From the NCBI RefSeq assembly GCF_023278565.1, contig NC_064679.1, positions 2,976,001 through 3,040,000 on the forward strand: 64,000 bases of DNA, in the 5' to 3' direction. Below the pieces are notes generated by a model, which was given only the letters and a program-made list of their open reading frames with translations, did not search any database and was not told where the DNA came from. The position numbers were made by a program, and so were the translations under genes. Shown one piece after another: positions 48,601-58,896 of this stretch (the stretch's first letter is position 1; each line of letters begins with the position of its first letter). This stretch comes from Colletotrichum lupini (Eukaryota > Ascomycota > Sordariomycetes > Glomerellales > Glomerellaceae).

Positions 48601-48896
48601 AACTTGTCTACGATCAGGTAGATGGTACGTCGTCCGTGTCTGACGTGGATTTAAGGCAGTGATTAATCCTGCTACAGTCTACCTTACTCTGTAGATGTTC
48701 ATTCTACCTTGTTCGCCGCCTACAAAGACATGGAATAATCTCAATCTCTCACAATATTATGCAAGCTTTCTGCCCCAGGCTGCGGGAGTATCCATCGAAG
48801 ACATGCTGCAAAGCAACGGGCAGTTAAAGGCCATAGTAGTTGGGGATAACCTGGGTAGCTTAAATCAACATCCTTGAACTAATATCTTACGTCTTG
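45658..48896. other. Gene-poor region right of the AT block
   Basis: AT-rich composition ends at about 45,790 and normal composition resumes. No gene is firmly supported in the following 3.1 kb. The best candidates are two consecutive minus-strand frames, described separately. Other frames are short and mutually overlapping. Confidence 0.4.
47489..48116 (-). pseudogene. Possible decayed or unrecognised gene (two adjoining frames)
   Basis: Minus-strand frames 48116-47853 (87 codons) and 47812-47489 (107 codons) follow each other with a short gap that includes stops. Both have ordinary amino-acid composition. The second has an alternating hydrophobic pattern (RIRLDARTGGDVTLRIV, then RAVLAVGRLIAEITGW) that looks folded. 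I find no family and no convincing splice pair joining them. They may be remnants of a gene next to the retroelement block, or chance. Confidence 0.22.
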
Positions 48897-49016
48897 GAAG
48901 ACGACTGCTATCAATCACGTCTTTTTCTTCTCAAAATACACCCTACTGAAACCCTCTCTGTAATCAAAAGTCGCCCACGTACTTTTTGTTCTTAGCACTC
49001 CAGGTCAAATCCCAAA

Positions 49017-52000
49017 CTAACCGATGAGAGACCCCCTAGGCAAAAGCCCCCAGTGACCGCCGCAGGAACACTTCCTCTGCTGCGCCAACACAAAGGTGAA
49101 GCCCGGCCGCGAGCCAAAGACGTCCTCCATGACGGCCGAGCACCGCACGCAGCGCCTCCACTGCGCCGTCTTGGCTTCCTCGGCTTCCTTACCGCCGCTG
49201 GCGCTGTTGCTGTTGCTGCCACCAGCGGCACCACTGCCGCCGCCGCCTCCACCACGAGAACTGGGAGGCGGGCCGACCAGCTCAACGCGTTTGAACACGT
49301 CAATGAACCGGCTCTTGGCCTTGCGCGCCGCCAGCGTCCGGCGATCGTCGTCCACCTCGAGGAGGTCGTAGTCTGCAAAGAAGAGCTTGGACGGGTCGGC
49401 CAGGCCGCGGTAGGCCCGGAGGTCCGTGTTGAAGAACTTGAGCAGCACGCCGAGGAAGGCGGGCGGCGGCGACGACGCGAGGAGCATGTTGAGCTCGCAG
49501 TGCATCTGGGCGGTCTTGATCTGCGCGTCGACGGCCTTTTGCGCGGCTGCGCCGGCGCCGGGCGGGTTCTTGCTCGCGAGGGAGGCGAGGGAGGTCTGGT
49601 ACGCGGTGCGAATGTCGTTGTTGAGGACTGTCAGGAGGCGGTCGAACTCCTGCACTTTAATCAGGCTGCTCGAGGTGACGCGCTGCATCTTCTGGTAGGC
49701 CTTATAGAGGACGACGTGGAGGCCCTTTGCCTGGGAGGACGGGTCCGTGGCATTCTGCATCGCGGCGCGGCGCTCGTAGAACTCGATGGCGCGGTTGGAG
49801 AGGATCTCGAGGTGGAGGATGCGGCGGCAGACGGCGGAGAGGAAGCCGCGGGTGGAGGAGCACAGGAGGAGGTGGAGGGAGACGTCAGAGCGGGACTGCA
49901 GGTAGGCGCTCATCTCGGAGAAGCGCTGCGGGGTGAGGAGGGCGAGGAACTGAGGGTCGTCGAGGAGGGCGAAGAGCGAGTCGGTGAGCCAGGCAAGTAG
50001 GTCGAGGGACCACTTTGCGCAGCCCGCGAGGGCGTCGACGACCTCGTGCTCGTCGAGCGGGCTGAGCTTCTCGCGGATGTTGACGGGAGTATTGCTCGCG
50101 ATCGTGATGAGGATGACGACGTTGCGTGCGTTGAGGGCCAGCATGGCGAACTTGCCGCCAAAGGTCCGGGGCTGGAACATACCCTTGTATCCGAGGTGGT
50201 TGAGGATGCTCAGGCACATTTGTAGCGAACTGTTCCGTACAAGACTGTCGTGGTGGGTGTCTTCTGAGTAGTCTACCGGGACCTTTAGCATCCGTACGAT
50301 CTCATTGATCCAGTCAAACGTGAAGCCTGAAAGTGTTAGTGAGGGATTCGGAACGGCGACGGGAAACAACGCACGCTTCTTATTCGCAAAGGGTCGAGCG
50401 ACGGCCAGTATGTCGTCGTAGTTGATGTTATTGAACGTCGCCGTCGACGCCGCCACAGTCAGAGCTGCCAAGGTGGCCGCATACGGTGCTACATCTATGT
50501 TAGTCAAGGGCAAGAGGACACATAGGGGTTGTTTTGCAAAGTACCATCTTGGTTAGAGTTTCCTATGTCTCCCAGAGGATGGTGAAGTCTACTCCACTTG
50601 ACCTTGCCGTCGTCTTGAACCTTGACTACAGAACAATTGGTCGGAGAGAAGGCCATTTGTAAGCCTAGAGTATCTTGTTAGCTCCATCAAGCAGTTTAGT
50701 TGCATTACTTGGACTCACATGGTGAATCATCCTGCAAGGTGAACCCCACTTGACCCAATGTCATGACTCTGTCGAGATTCATCTCATTGTAGACTTCCTG
50801 TAGAGTATACCTATCGCGGTATTCCACCGAGCCATCACTGAAGGCCAAGCAGACGACGTTGCCGTACTGGATGGTATGAAGACCAATCACGGCCTTGTTG
50901 ATGACTACGGGGTCGCACTTCTTGAGTCGACAAGTAGGCTTTGATGATATTAGACCAGAACTTGACTTCTCAAGGTCGAGTGACTTACAGCTGGAGCCGT
51001 TCCTGTACTATTCCTGCGACTTCCAAGCTGCTCAAAGGCAGGATGAAGACTTTGAGGCTGATCGCTAGGAACCTCCCACTTGTCGATGATACTTTGCGTT
51101 TCCTGATATGGGGTATTGGGTGTTGGCACGTAAGTACGAACTGCGAGGATGACGAGAGGAGCTCCCTGGCCATTGGGGTCCATGACCGACGGTAAAATCT
51201 CCAAGTGTGTCAGTTGCGTCGCGGCTGAGTCTACCGGTGTCGTGGATGGACCGCTGGGTAGCCAGGTAGAGATGGCGACGTGCTTCTCGTGCAAGGTAGG
51301 GTTAAGAGCTTGGCTGCCTGGCGGTGGCTTGGTATCGGATTGAGATTGCGGCAGTCCCCAATGAATGCCAACTTTCACTACTCGTATTTGCTTGTTGGTG
51401 GTGGCCAGGGCAATCCACAGGTAGCCTACTCTCTGTCAGTCACATGTGAACATATGTGCGGGTTTCGCTACTTGCCCTTGTCGCTGTGAAGTGCTGCATG
51501 TGTGATCAAGTCGTCGGATGAGTTGACACTCTCGAGCTCAAGTGAGGTTTCTTCGATCTTATTGTTGTTCTGAGCCCAAAACATCTTCAGATGCCCGTTT
51601 GTCGTCACACACAACAGAGCACTCTTGGATGGATTCGGGTGCCACGGGCCCCCGGCACGTACGAAGGAGCTTTCGTACCTATATTGGTTGCCATCTTTGA
51701 CAGCCGGTCCGTGGCTCACCCAGTACTGACCGATCAGCTAGGTAGAAGGGTCTCGGGAGGGCTTGATGCTCACCTGTTTGCTTTGAGGAGCAAGTGGTAG
51801 CCAGTAGCTTCCGACAATGGCATGGAGGTCGTCGGAAGGGTCATGATCCCATTTCCGTGTTGCGAAGGGCCGGTTCAGAGTGATGGAATAGGTCAGAATG
51901 GCAACTCGGCCAGTCGCGTCGATGACGGCTAGTTCAGGGCTTGCTGTTGAGGCCCAGGCGAGGTGTATTATGGGGCTTGAAGGATTGATGCTGATGAGAT

Positions 52001-52369
52001 CAACTTTTGTAGGCTCACTGAGACCCCAGTCGCCATTGTCAGGATGAGAACGCAGGAACCTGGCTTCCAGTGTCTTTCCGTCTGGTGAAACTGAGGCTAT
52101 TGCGCCGGATCTGGACCATGCGACTCCCCTACAAGAATTGTGAGATCTGGGATACATTGTGCATGGTTGTGGGATGTTTCTCACTGGCAACAGCCGCGGG
52201 TGCGCAGCTCATCGATCCTTTGGCGCAGTTGTTTCGTTGGAGGGCGGGCCGTATGAAGAGACAGGCCGCCAACGCCGTCGCCAAAGAGGTCGTCGACGTC
52301 GAGCTGGTCGACCTGCATGGCCCCATTCATGCCGTTTTCGAGCATGAGCGGCATCTTTTCTTCGGTCAT
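49017..52369 (-). CDS. MED16: Mediator of RNA polymerase II transcription subunit 16
   Basis: Med16 (Sin4 in yeast) is a tail-module subunit of Mediator that relays activator signals to RNA polymerase II. Seven exons (52369-52185, 52128-51774, 51725-51476, 51425-50989, 50938-50719, 50664-50545, 50494-49017) encode 1,014 residues with all joins in frame. The six introns are 48-56 nt. The N-terminal part begins MTEEKMPLML and reaches GVAWSRSGAIASVSPDGKTL, the start of the WD40-like propeller characteristic of fungal Med16. The C-terminal half is helical, then a Gly/Ser linker at about 934-958. The family's terminal motif CVRCSAVMEDV...CSCGGHW places cysteines at 971, 974, 998 and 1000. Intron 3 has a GC donor (see findings). 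The sequence upstream of 52,369 stays open for 18 codons without family similarity. Confidence 0.9.
51426..51475 (-). other. GC-AG intron in MED16
   Basis: This 50-nt intron starts GCAAGT instead of GTAAGT and ends TAG, with a CTGAC branch site. It is needed to join DKG to YLWIALATTNKQIR, which continues the Med16 propeller. A GT donor in frame is absent. Confidence 0.75.
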
Positions 52370-55320
52370 GTGTGCGTGCGTGCGTGTTGGTGCCGAAATA
52401 TCGGGCTGGCGCGCAAACAACACTCAGGGTGTCAGCCACGGAGACAGGACGCGGCTGGAGTGGTGTCTTAAGGTGAGAGATCAAGAGGCCGGCAGAAGCT
52501 CATTTTAAGAGCCAGAAGAAGCAAAAGTTGCCGTTACACACAGTAGGATACGTGACCCCCTCAATGAGATTAACAAAACTACGAATTGCTGTTGTACTGC
52601 CTTGATGACTTTGGGGCTTGACAAATGGTACTCCCAGATGTGGCTGATTGGAGATTGGAGCAAAATGCATGTATCCGTCCTCCGTAAGTCGATAGTCATC
52701 GTTAGGTGGATCGCGGCTCTTGAGAGGCGGACTGGGGCCAATGGAGTGCAGAGACAAAGTCCGCCAGGCCACACCTTGCCTCAGCCTCAAGTTCACCTCA
52801 CGCACGCACACGCGAGAAGAGGTAAGGAGGAGTGGGGAAACTTCACATGAAGCTAGTCCAAGTTAGGCCTATCCAGATATCCATCAATAAGGCAGGAACC
52901 TTGGGAGTAGGAAACGGTGCTTGTGGCTAATGGATGTGGCTGGTGCTTCGACACCAACTCCAGCATCTTCGAACTGCAGGTCGCACCCCATTATCAAACG
53001 CTGTGGGGAAGTTGGAGCCCGTGACGTCCATCCAATGATCCCTGCAGGGTGAGAAGGGCCGGGCCCCTCTTCGATCGTGACAGGGGTGGCTGCCAAAGGA
53101 CGGACAGACGTGGACAGGCGCACAGGGCAGAGACGAGGTCAGTGTTCCCGGGCAACGGGCGTCCACCCCGTCCGGCTCGCCCGCCCTGTGGGTGCAGATG
53201 CACTGGCTGGTGTCGTGCTCTTGTCGCTTTTTTGGCCCCCGCGACTCGGCCGCGTTTCAGCCGACCGCCTTGCACGTCGGTGGCCGCGACAGGATGAAAA
53301 CACAACAGCATTGTCCATTCGAGTACTTCGTACGTCAGGCACATACGAAGTAAGTAATTTTCATTTAAGGCGCCAATCGGCGATGGATGTTTGCTTCCAT
53401 TTAAACTCACCGGGCCTGTCGTCAAGATTGGATTTGTGTTCGTTTGCCTGGGTCTCGGACATCTGCAAAATGACGTCGGTTTCGCCAACTCTCTTCGCGA
53501 GGCGAAATGAGAGTTATTACCGACCACTTACCCATTATTCGTGGAGGTGAAGATTCTCGCTGTAGCAAAAGACGCTGCTGCGGAGTATTTCCATCACTGT
53601 CGGGCGCGGATACATTCCGGCTACGTGTAGCCCATGAGTCGAATGAGGTATCTTGGGGTGCATCTGTGTAGGCAGGGCAGGCACGACGAGCAAGGTACCT
53701 TACCTACTTAGGGTGCTGCAGCTCACCGCTGCTGGATCGACAGGCAACTTGTGCCCGTAAACCACGGACAACCGCCGTAAGCTTGATACAATCAATCTTT
53801 GGTGATAAACGATAAAACAATGAGAGCGAGAAGCGTGCTGGTTTACAACTTGAACAAGGCTTTGTGGCGCTTCAGACTGAATTTAGTAGTGGCTAGGTGG
53901 ACATTGCCTTGCCCGAAGATGCATCTCCAAAAGAAGCCCTTTCTGTGGTATAAGGCAACAAAGTAAAATACAACAGCCGAGTCATTTTTTTCTCAAAAAG
54001 GAAGAACAAACAGCGGGGTTGGCCGGCGTCATCCTCGTCATGCCCCAAAGACAAGAGAAAGAAACGGGCGAGCAGACTGGCAGGGGAGCAAAGCCCTTCC
54101 TTTGGAACTGTCTCCATCTATTACCATTCCCTCGACTTTGCCGGATTATACTGCGGATAGTGATGCCAGTGTCCAGGCAAAATTCCAGAAGCGCCCTTGG
54201 GTGCGATGAAATAAGCAGGCATGACGAACATGCGATCAAAAGGAGTACAAATGAAAAAAAAAAATGTATCAATCGTGCTTCTTGTCAGATTTTGACCACC
54301 CACATGATAAAGTGAGCCGAAGAAGAGGGGAACGAACGACAACAACGAGAGGGGGTGGAGGAGGCCGGAGGGAGGCCGGAGTGCACGGGTCATGTCCATG
54401 TACCTCGAGGGCACATGAATGCGGAAAAGTACATCATGTGGAGTAAAGTGTTAGGAGCAACAACTCTTCGGGATCAGGAGCGAGCAGGAGCAGACGGGAG
54501 CGCAATGCTCACCCAACTCCCGTCGACTTTTCGACCGGACCCAATGGGAAATTAAGCGACTCTTTGGAGACCGGAGCCAAAACAGAAAGAAGCGCGTGCG
54601 CACCGAACGCAGACTTCAACAACAGCAAAGCACTAGCCACCGCACCGTTCCTTACCCTTTCTGCCTCCCGTACGGTGTATTCCCCGTGTGCCCATCCGTC
54701 TCCCTCTTTTCTTCGTGCCCTTTCCCTCCCGTCTTTCTTCCCCTGTCTCGTCTCTCTCTCTCACCTTAAATTACCTTGCCTTGCCTTAGGTCATACCGTA
54801 ATAAAGTGCCAACCCACCCGTCCGTACCCTTCTGCCGCGCCGGGCCCTGACTGGTTTTGATCTGCTGCCACCGCTGTTCGGTCTTTTCCTGACCTGTGTT
54901 GACGGCACTCTAAGCCCAGCTCTAGGTCCCGCCTCTCGCTTGACCGTGTTCCAAGTCACGTCCGCTCCCCTCTCTCTCCTCCCATCCGTCCCCCCGTGCC
55001 CCCTTCTCCCTCCGTGCCCCATCATCCATGTACGTTTGCTTGCAGCCGCTACGGCTATGTACTTGTTAAGGTACCCTCGCCCGTCCGCTCTCCACACTTT
55101 GTCTTTCTTCAACGACACTTCTTCTTACTTTCCCGACAACAACGAAAACCCTTTCAACCCACCCCCGGAGAAAGAAGCCCACACTCCTGGAAATCGTTGA
55201 ACAATGGATATGGTATAGAAAACGCTGCCCATGTTCCCGCAAATCTTGTCCCGGATCTTTTCTTCTTTCTCCCCTCCGTCCCCGACCACCACCGACGACA
55301 CCAACGACGACGACATCAAA
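52370..55320. other. Intergenic region between divergent MED16 and sirtuin genes
   Basis: No protein-like frame is supported in 2.9 kb. The left end is the MED16 promoter. A strongly C/T-rich segment at about 54,640-55,120 precedes the sirtuin gene and looks like its core promoter and leader. A poly-A run is at about 54,252-54,263. Frames on the GC-rich stretch 53.0-53.5 kb exist on both strands and were rejected. Confidence 0.45.
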
Positions 55321-57381
55321 ATGGACGCAACCCCTTCCTCCTCGGCCATGGACGTTGACGCGCATCAACAGCCCTCGTCTCCCTCAGATTCGACCCTTTC
55401 GTCACCTCTTTCCGTACTGTCAAAATCACCCTCAATACCCTCATCGCCAGAAGTCGCCCTCGACGCGTCAAAACGATACCCCTCGCCCACCTCTTCAATG
55501 CCTTCAGGCGTCCAGTCACCAATCAAGCTCGAGGCCGCAGATGACTCCGTACCCGTCATCAAGCTCGATAGCGCTGCCGATTCCATCAATGTCAATGCCA
55601 GCGATGCTACTGATGGCCAGCCTCCCCGAAAGCGGCGTAAAGTCACGCCTCCTAAAGAGCGCACTACAGAGTACCTCAACCTGGAAGACTGCAAAGAAGA
55701 CGACGGAAACTTGGCGCGCCTAGTGTCCGCTCTCAAGAAACGCAAGAAGATCGTCGTCATCGCAGGCGCGGGAATCTCTGTTTCGGCCGGCATCCCCGAC
55801 TTTCGATCCAAGACTGGTCTCTTTGCGACACTGCCAAATGAGCACAAGGTGAAAGGCTCAGGCAAGCACCTGTTCGACGCCTCAGTCTACAAACATGACT
55901 CCTCTACCGAAAAATTCCACAAAATGATTTGCGACCTGGCTACAATGGTCAAGGCCGCCAAGCCCACTCACTTCCATCACCTGTTAGCGTCGCTCGCCGC
56001 CGAAAACCGTCTCCTACGCCTCTACAGCCAGAACGTCGACTGTATCGACACCAACATGGAACCGTTGAAGACAAACGTTCCCCTGAACGTCAAGGGTCCT
56101 TGGCCCAAAACCATTCAGCTGCACGGGAGCGTTGACCACATGGTCTGCTCAAAGTGCAGTGACATCAAGGCTCTGGAAACAGAGCTTTTCGTGGGCCACG
56201 AGGCTCCACTATGCAAAACTTGCGAGGACCTTGACATGGTTCGCACGCAGTATGGGCAAAGACGAAGTCACGGTATTGGTCGCCTGCGTCCCAGGATGGT
56301 TCTTTACAATGAATTCAATCCGGACGAAGAGGCCATTGGTAAAGTGTCGAGTGTGGACCTGAAGTCGCGTCCCGACGCGGTCATTGTTGTTGGCACCAGC
56401 CTCAAAATTCCAGGCGTGCGGAGGCTCGTGAAGGAGCTGTGTCAGGTCACGCGTAGTCGCCGAGACGGATTTACTGCATGGATCAACACGGACTCGGAGC
56501 CACAACACAACGACTTCAAAGACTGCTGGGACCTTGTCGTTCGCGGCAAGTGCGATGACGTGGCTCACTGGGCTGCTCTACCCCGTTTCGACGTACCCCA
56601 TGGCGACCAGTCGGCCTATCTCAGTGAGGGAGAGGAGCAGAGGCGCCAGGACAGACTTAGCAGGGATAATCTCGAGGTGCAGCTCATTTCGCCGACGCCC
56701 GATTCACCGACCAAGTCTACTTCGACCACTACGTCGGATTCAAAGAAGCGGAAGCTCGTCGACCCTGTCCAGAGCATCCCAACACCCACAGCCAGCCCGA
56801 AGATCAAGGCTGTCGAGGCTGCGAAGAAGAGTACCAAGGCGAAGCAAAGCAAGCTTTCGTTTGGTGGTCAGCAAGCTGCTACTCCCGGAAGCGACGCAAC
56901 AGCCAAGAAGGTCAAGAAGCCGTCCGCGAAGAAGCCCCGGAAGGACAACAAGAAGGCAACGATGCCCCCCAAGAACAGCGTTGCACAGACCTTCAAGACG
57001 CAGAAGAACCGCGAACTCGCCGATATGCCTCAAGAGACCTTGGCTGGCAAATTGGACAGCCAGCACTACCTCAAATATGTTGAAGACAAGCTTCAGTCTC
57101 AGCTTCCACCATTGCGACCGGCTCAAAAGCCTATACAAAGTTTCGTCTACAAGCGTGCCGAGAACACCGACGAGGAGGCACAGCAGGAGAATGTTTCATC
57201 ACCCGCGCGACCGTTCGAGAAGATGTCGAGGCCTTCACTCGCTGAACGGCCAAAGTCTTCACCAAACACTGGAGACAGCAGCGATGTACGCCCAATGACG
57301 CCTATGCATATCCGACGCAAGTCGGCCGACACGATATCCCCTGAGTCGATTCCTCGAGGCATGGAAGCCTTGATGGACTAA
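55321..57381 (+). CDS. HST3: NAD-dependent histone deacetylase, Hst3/Hst4-type sirtuin
   Basis: Sirtuins of this class remove acetyl groups from histone H3 Lys56 in the nucleus and guard genome stability and silencing. One exon encodes 686 residues. The NAD-binding motif GAGISVSAGIPDFRS is at about 149-163. QNVD is at 237-240, and the catalytic His268 is in QLHGS. Zinc cysteines are at 276, 279, 298 and 301, and GTSLKIPGVRRL follows. The gap between the first motif and QNVD and the KHLFDASVY segment fit Hst3/Hst4 rather than Sir2. A basic nuclear signal PPRKRRKV lies before the domain. The 230-residue tail is Lys/Ser-rich, with KKRKLV and a PIP-like QKPIQSFV at 602-609. The start at 55,321 was chosen for its CAAAATGG context; ATG 55,231 in the same frame would add 30 residues. 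Confidence 0.9.
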   Translation: MDATPSSSAMDVDAHQQPSSPSDSTLSSPLSVLSKSPSIPSSPEVALDASKRYPSPTSSMPSGVQSPIKLEAADDSVPVIKLDSAADSINVNASDATDGQPPRKRRKVTPPKERTTEYLNLEDCKEDDGNLARLVSALKKRKKIVVIAGAGISVSAGIPDFRSKTGLFATLPNEHKVKGSGKHLFDASVYKHDSSTEKFHKMICDLATMVKAAKPTHFHHLLASLAAENRLLRLYSQNVDCIDTNMEPLKTNVPLNVKGPWPKTIQLHGSVDHMVCSKCSDIKALETELFVGHEAPLCKTCEDLDMVRTQYGQRRSHGIGRLRPRMVLYNEFNPDEEAIGKVSSVDLKSRPDAVIVVGTSLKIPGVRRLVKELCQVTRSRRDGFTAWINTDSEPQHNDFKDCWDLVVRGKCDDVAHWAALPRFDVPHGDQSAYLSEGEEQRRQDRLSRDNLEVQLISPTPDSPTKSTSTTTSDSKKRKLVDPVQSIPTPTASPKIKAVEAAKKSTKAKQSKLSFGGQQAATPGSDATAKKVKKPSAKKPRKDNKKATMPPKNSVAQTFKTQKNRELADMPQETLAGKLDSQHYLKYVEDKLQSQLPPLRPAQKPIQSFVYKRAENTDEEAQQENVSSPARPFEKMSRPSLAERPKSSPNTGDSSDVRPMTPMHIRRKSADTISPESIPRGMEALMD

Positions 57382-58170
57382 GGATAATCGTGGAAGCGTT
57401 ATCGATTACATGATCCCTTGACATCGATTGCATTTTGCTTTTTTATATTCATAGAAGACGTCAACCTGTTGGTCCCGAAGAGTTCGGGCTAGACAGGTGA
57501 CAGTCCACGGAGATTTGTCTTATTCACGAAACGGAGTTGGTATGGAATACGTCTCGCATCGCTTTATCTTGTACATACAGAGTACCTGCCCACTTGTATA
57601 AAGCAGCGGCCACAGAGCTCAAAGGCTCTTTGACGCAGGCTGCCATGTGTGGGCTCCACAAGCGAGGGCTTCATTTGGGCGGGCAGACGCTGAGAAAAAG
57701 TCTGCACTGGACACACTGCGAGATGAACAAGGTAGTGGGATAGAGGCGGCCCCCCGAGTCCGCCATGGGACGAACATGATCGTTAATATACCACTTTTCG
57801 CACGAGATACCTTTATTCTGGTATTACCTTTCTACTATAGGCTTCTGTGACCACCTCCGGTTTCCAGCGACGTTGATTCGTGCTGACTGATAGCGTGATG
57901 ACCGCCGTGCCCGCTAACCAAGCACCCGAGATCGTGCCCTACCGTTCTGTGTCAGAGGTAGGCAATTGGTAGGCCCGAGGACCAAGGGGAGACAAGTTCT
58001 ATGGCGCAAGACCACCGAGACTCCGGGCATCACGCTTTACAAATGTGTTGAAGGAAGATATCAATGCAGACCGTTGTTCTACCACAGTTTTCTTGTTGTT
58101 CATTCTGTATAAGGTACAACCAGGTGTGCTACAGCACAGGAAGGTAGGGAGGTAAAATAGAACGCATACA

Positions 58171-58211
<41 letters not shown>

Positions 58212-58896
58212 GGGCCTACACTCCGGTCCGCTAATTAGGGCCAACACGTTCTGGGCCACCAAGATGAACTGCATTCATAAAGGCTTTCTTGCTCATTGCA
58301 GTAATACCTGTCTACTACTTTGGTAGAATATTCTAATCAGGGCATGGGAGTTCCATCCGTCCATCCCTATGCGCTAGATATATCGGGCTCAGATCCGTAT
58401 CTCCTGCTGATGCGACCGAGCGTCCGTAGGTATGACTACCAGCATGGGTACAAAGCCCCATCTCCAGTCTGCCACGCCGCCGCCGCGACCAACAAGGCTA
58501 CGCATGCTCGCACCTAAACGAGGCCAACGTCATGTGACCAGCCTACAGCCAGCCAGCCAGCAAGGCTCGCTCGCTCGCACGCCTGCCTCCATGGAAGGCA
58601 GCGACCAGAACAGGGCCCGGCTTGTCTGTCCTCGCCTCACTAAAAAATCTCAAAAAAAAAGCATGAGGTGAGACATGATGTTGTTTTCGCAAAACTCCAA
58701 AAAACGAGTCCGTCCTGTACCATGCAAGTCCGGGTATGTAGTTTATCTGATCATTCCCTCACCCACAATGAAAATGCCCTGCCCACCTAGTACCGAGAAC
58801 GCCATGCCGATGCTGATATTAAACACAAATCGTGACTGGATGGATATGCGCAAATGAAAACCCGTCTTCCAGTCCGTACTTTTATGAATGCGAGTC
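57382..58896. other. Intergenic region between convergent sirtuin and CHD1 genes
   Basis: It carries the two 3' ends and no supported gene. The main landmark is the CA microsatellite at 58,172-58,209. A short A9 run lies at about 58,652. Confidence 0.5.
58172..58209 (+). repeat. (CA)n microsatellite
   Basis: About 19 uninterrupted CA units, preceded by interrupted ACA. Such tracts vary in length between strains. Confidence 0.95.

Noticed and set aside
49053..50000. 315-codon plus-strand frame over MED16
   Set aside because: Shadow of the GC-rich last exon of MED16; Glu/Gly/Val repeats without a domain.
52994..53527. 177-codon minus-strand frame between MED16 and the sirtuin gene
   Set aside because: Pro/Arg/Gly-rich, overlapped by a similar frame on the plus strand, with no domain.
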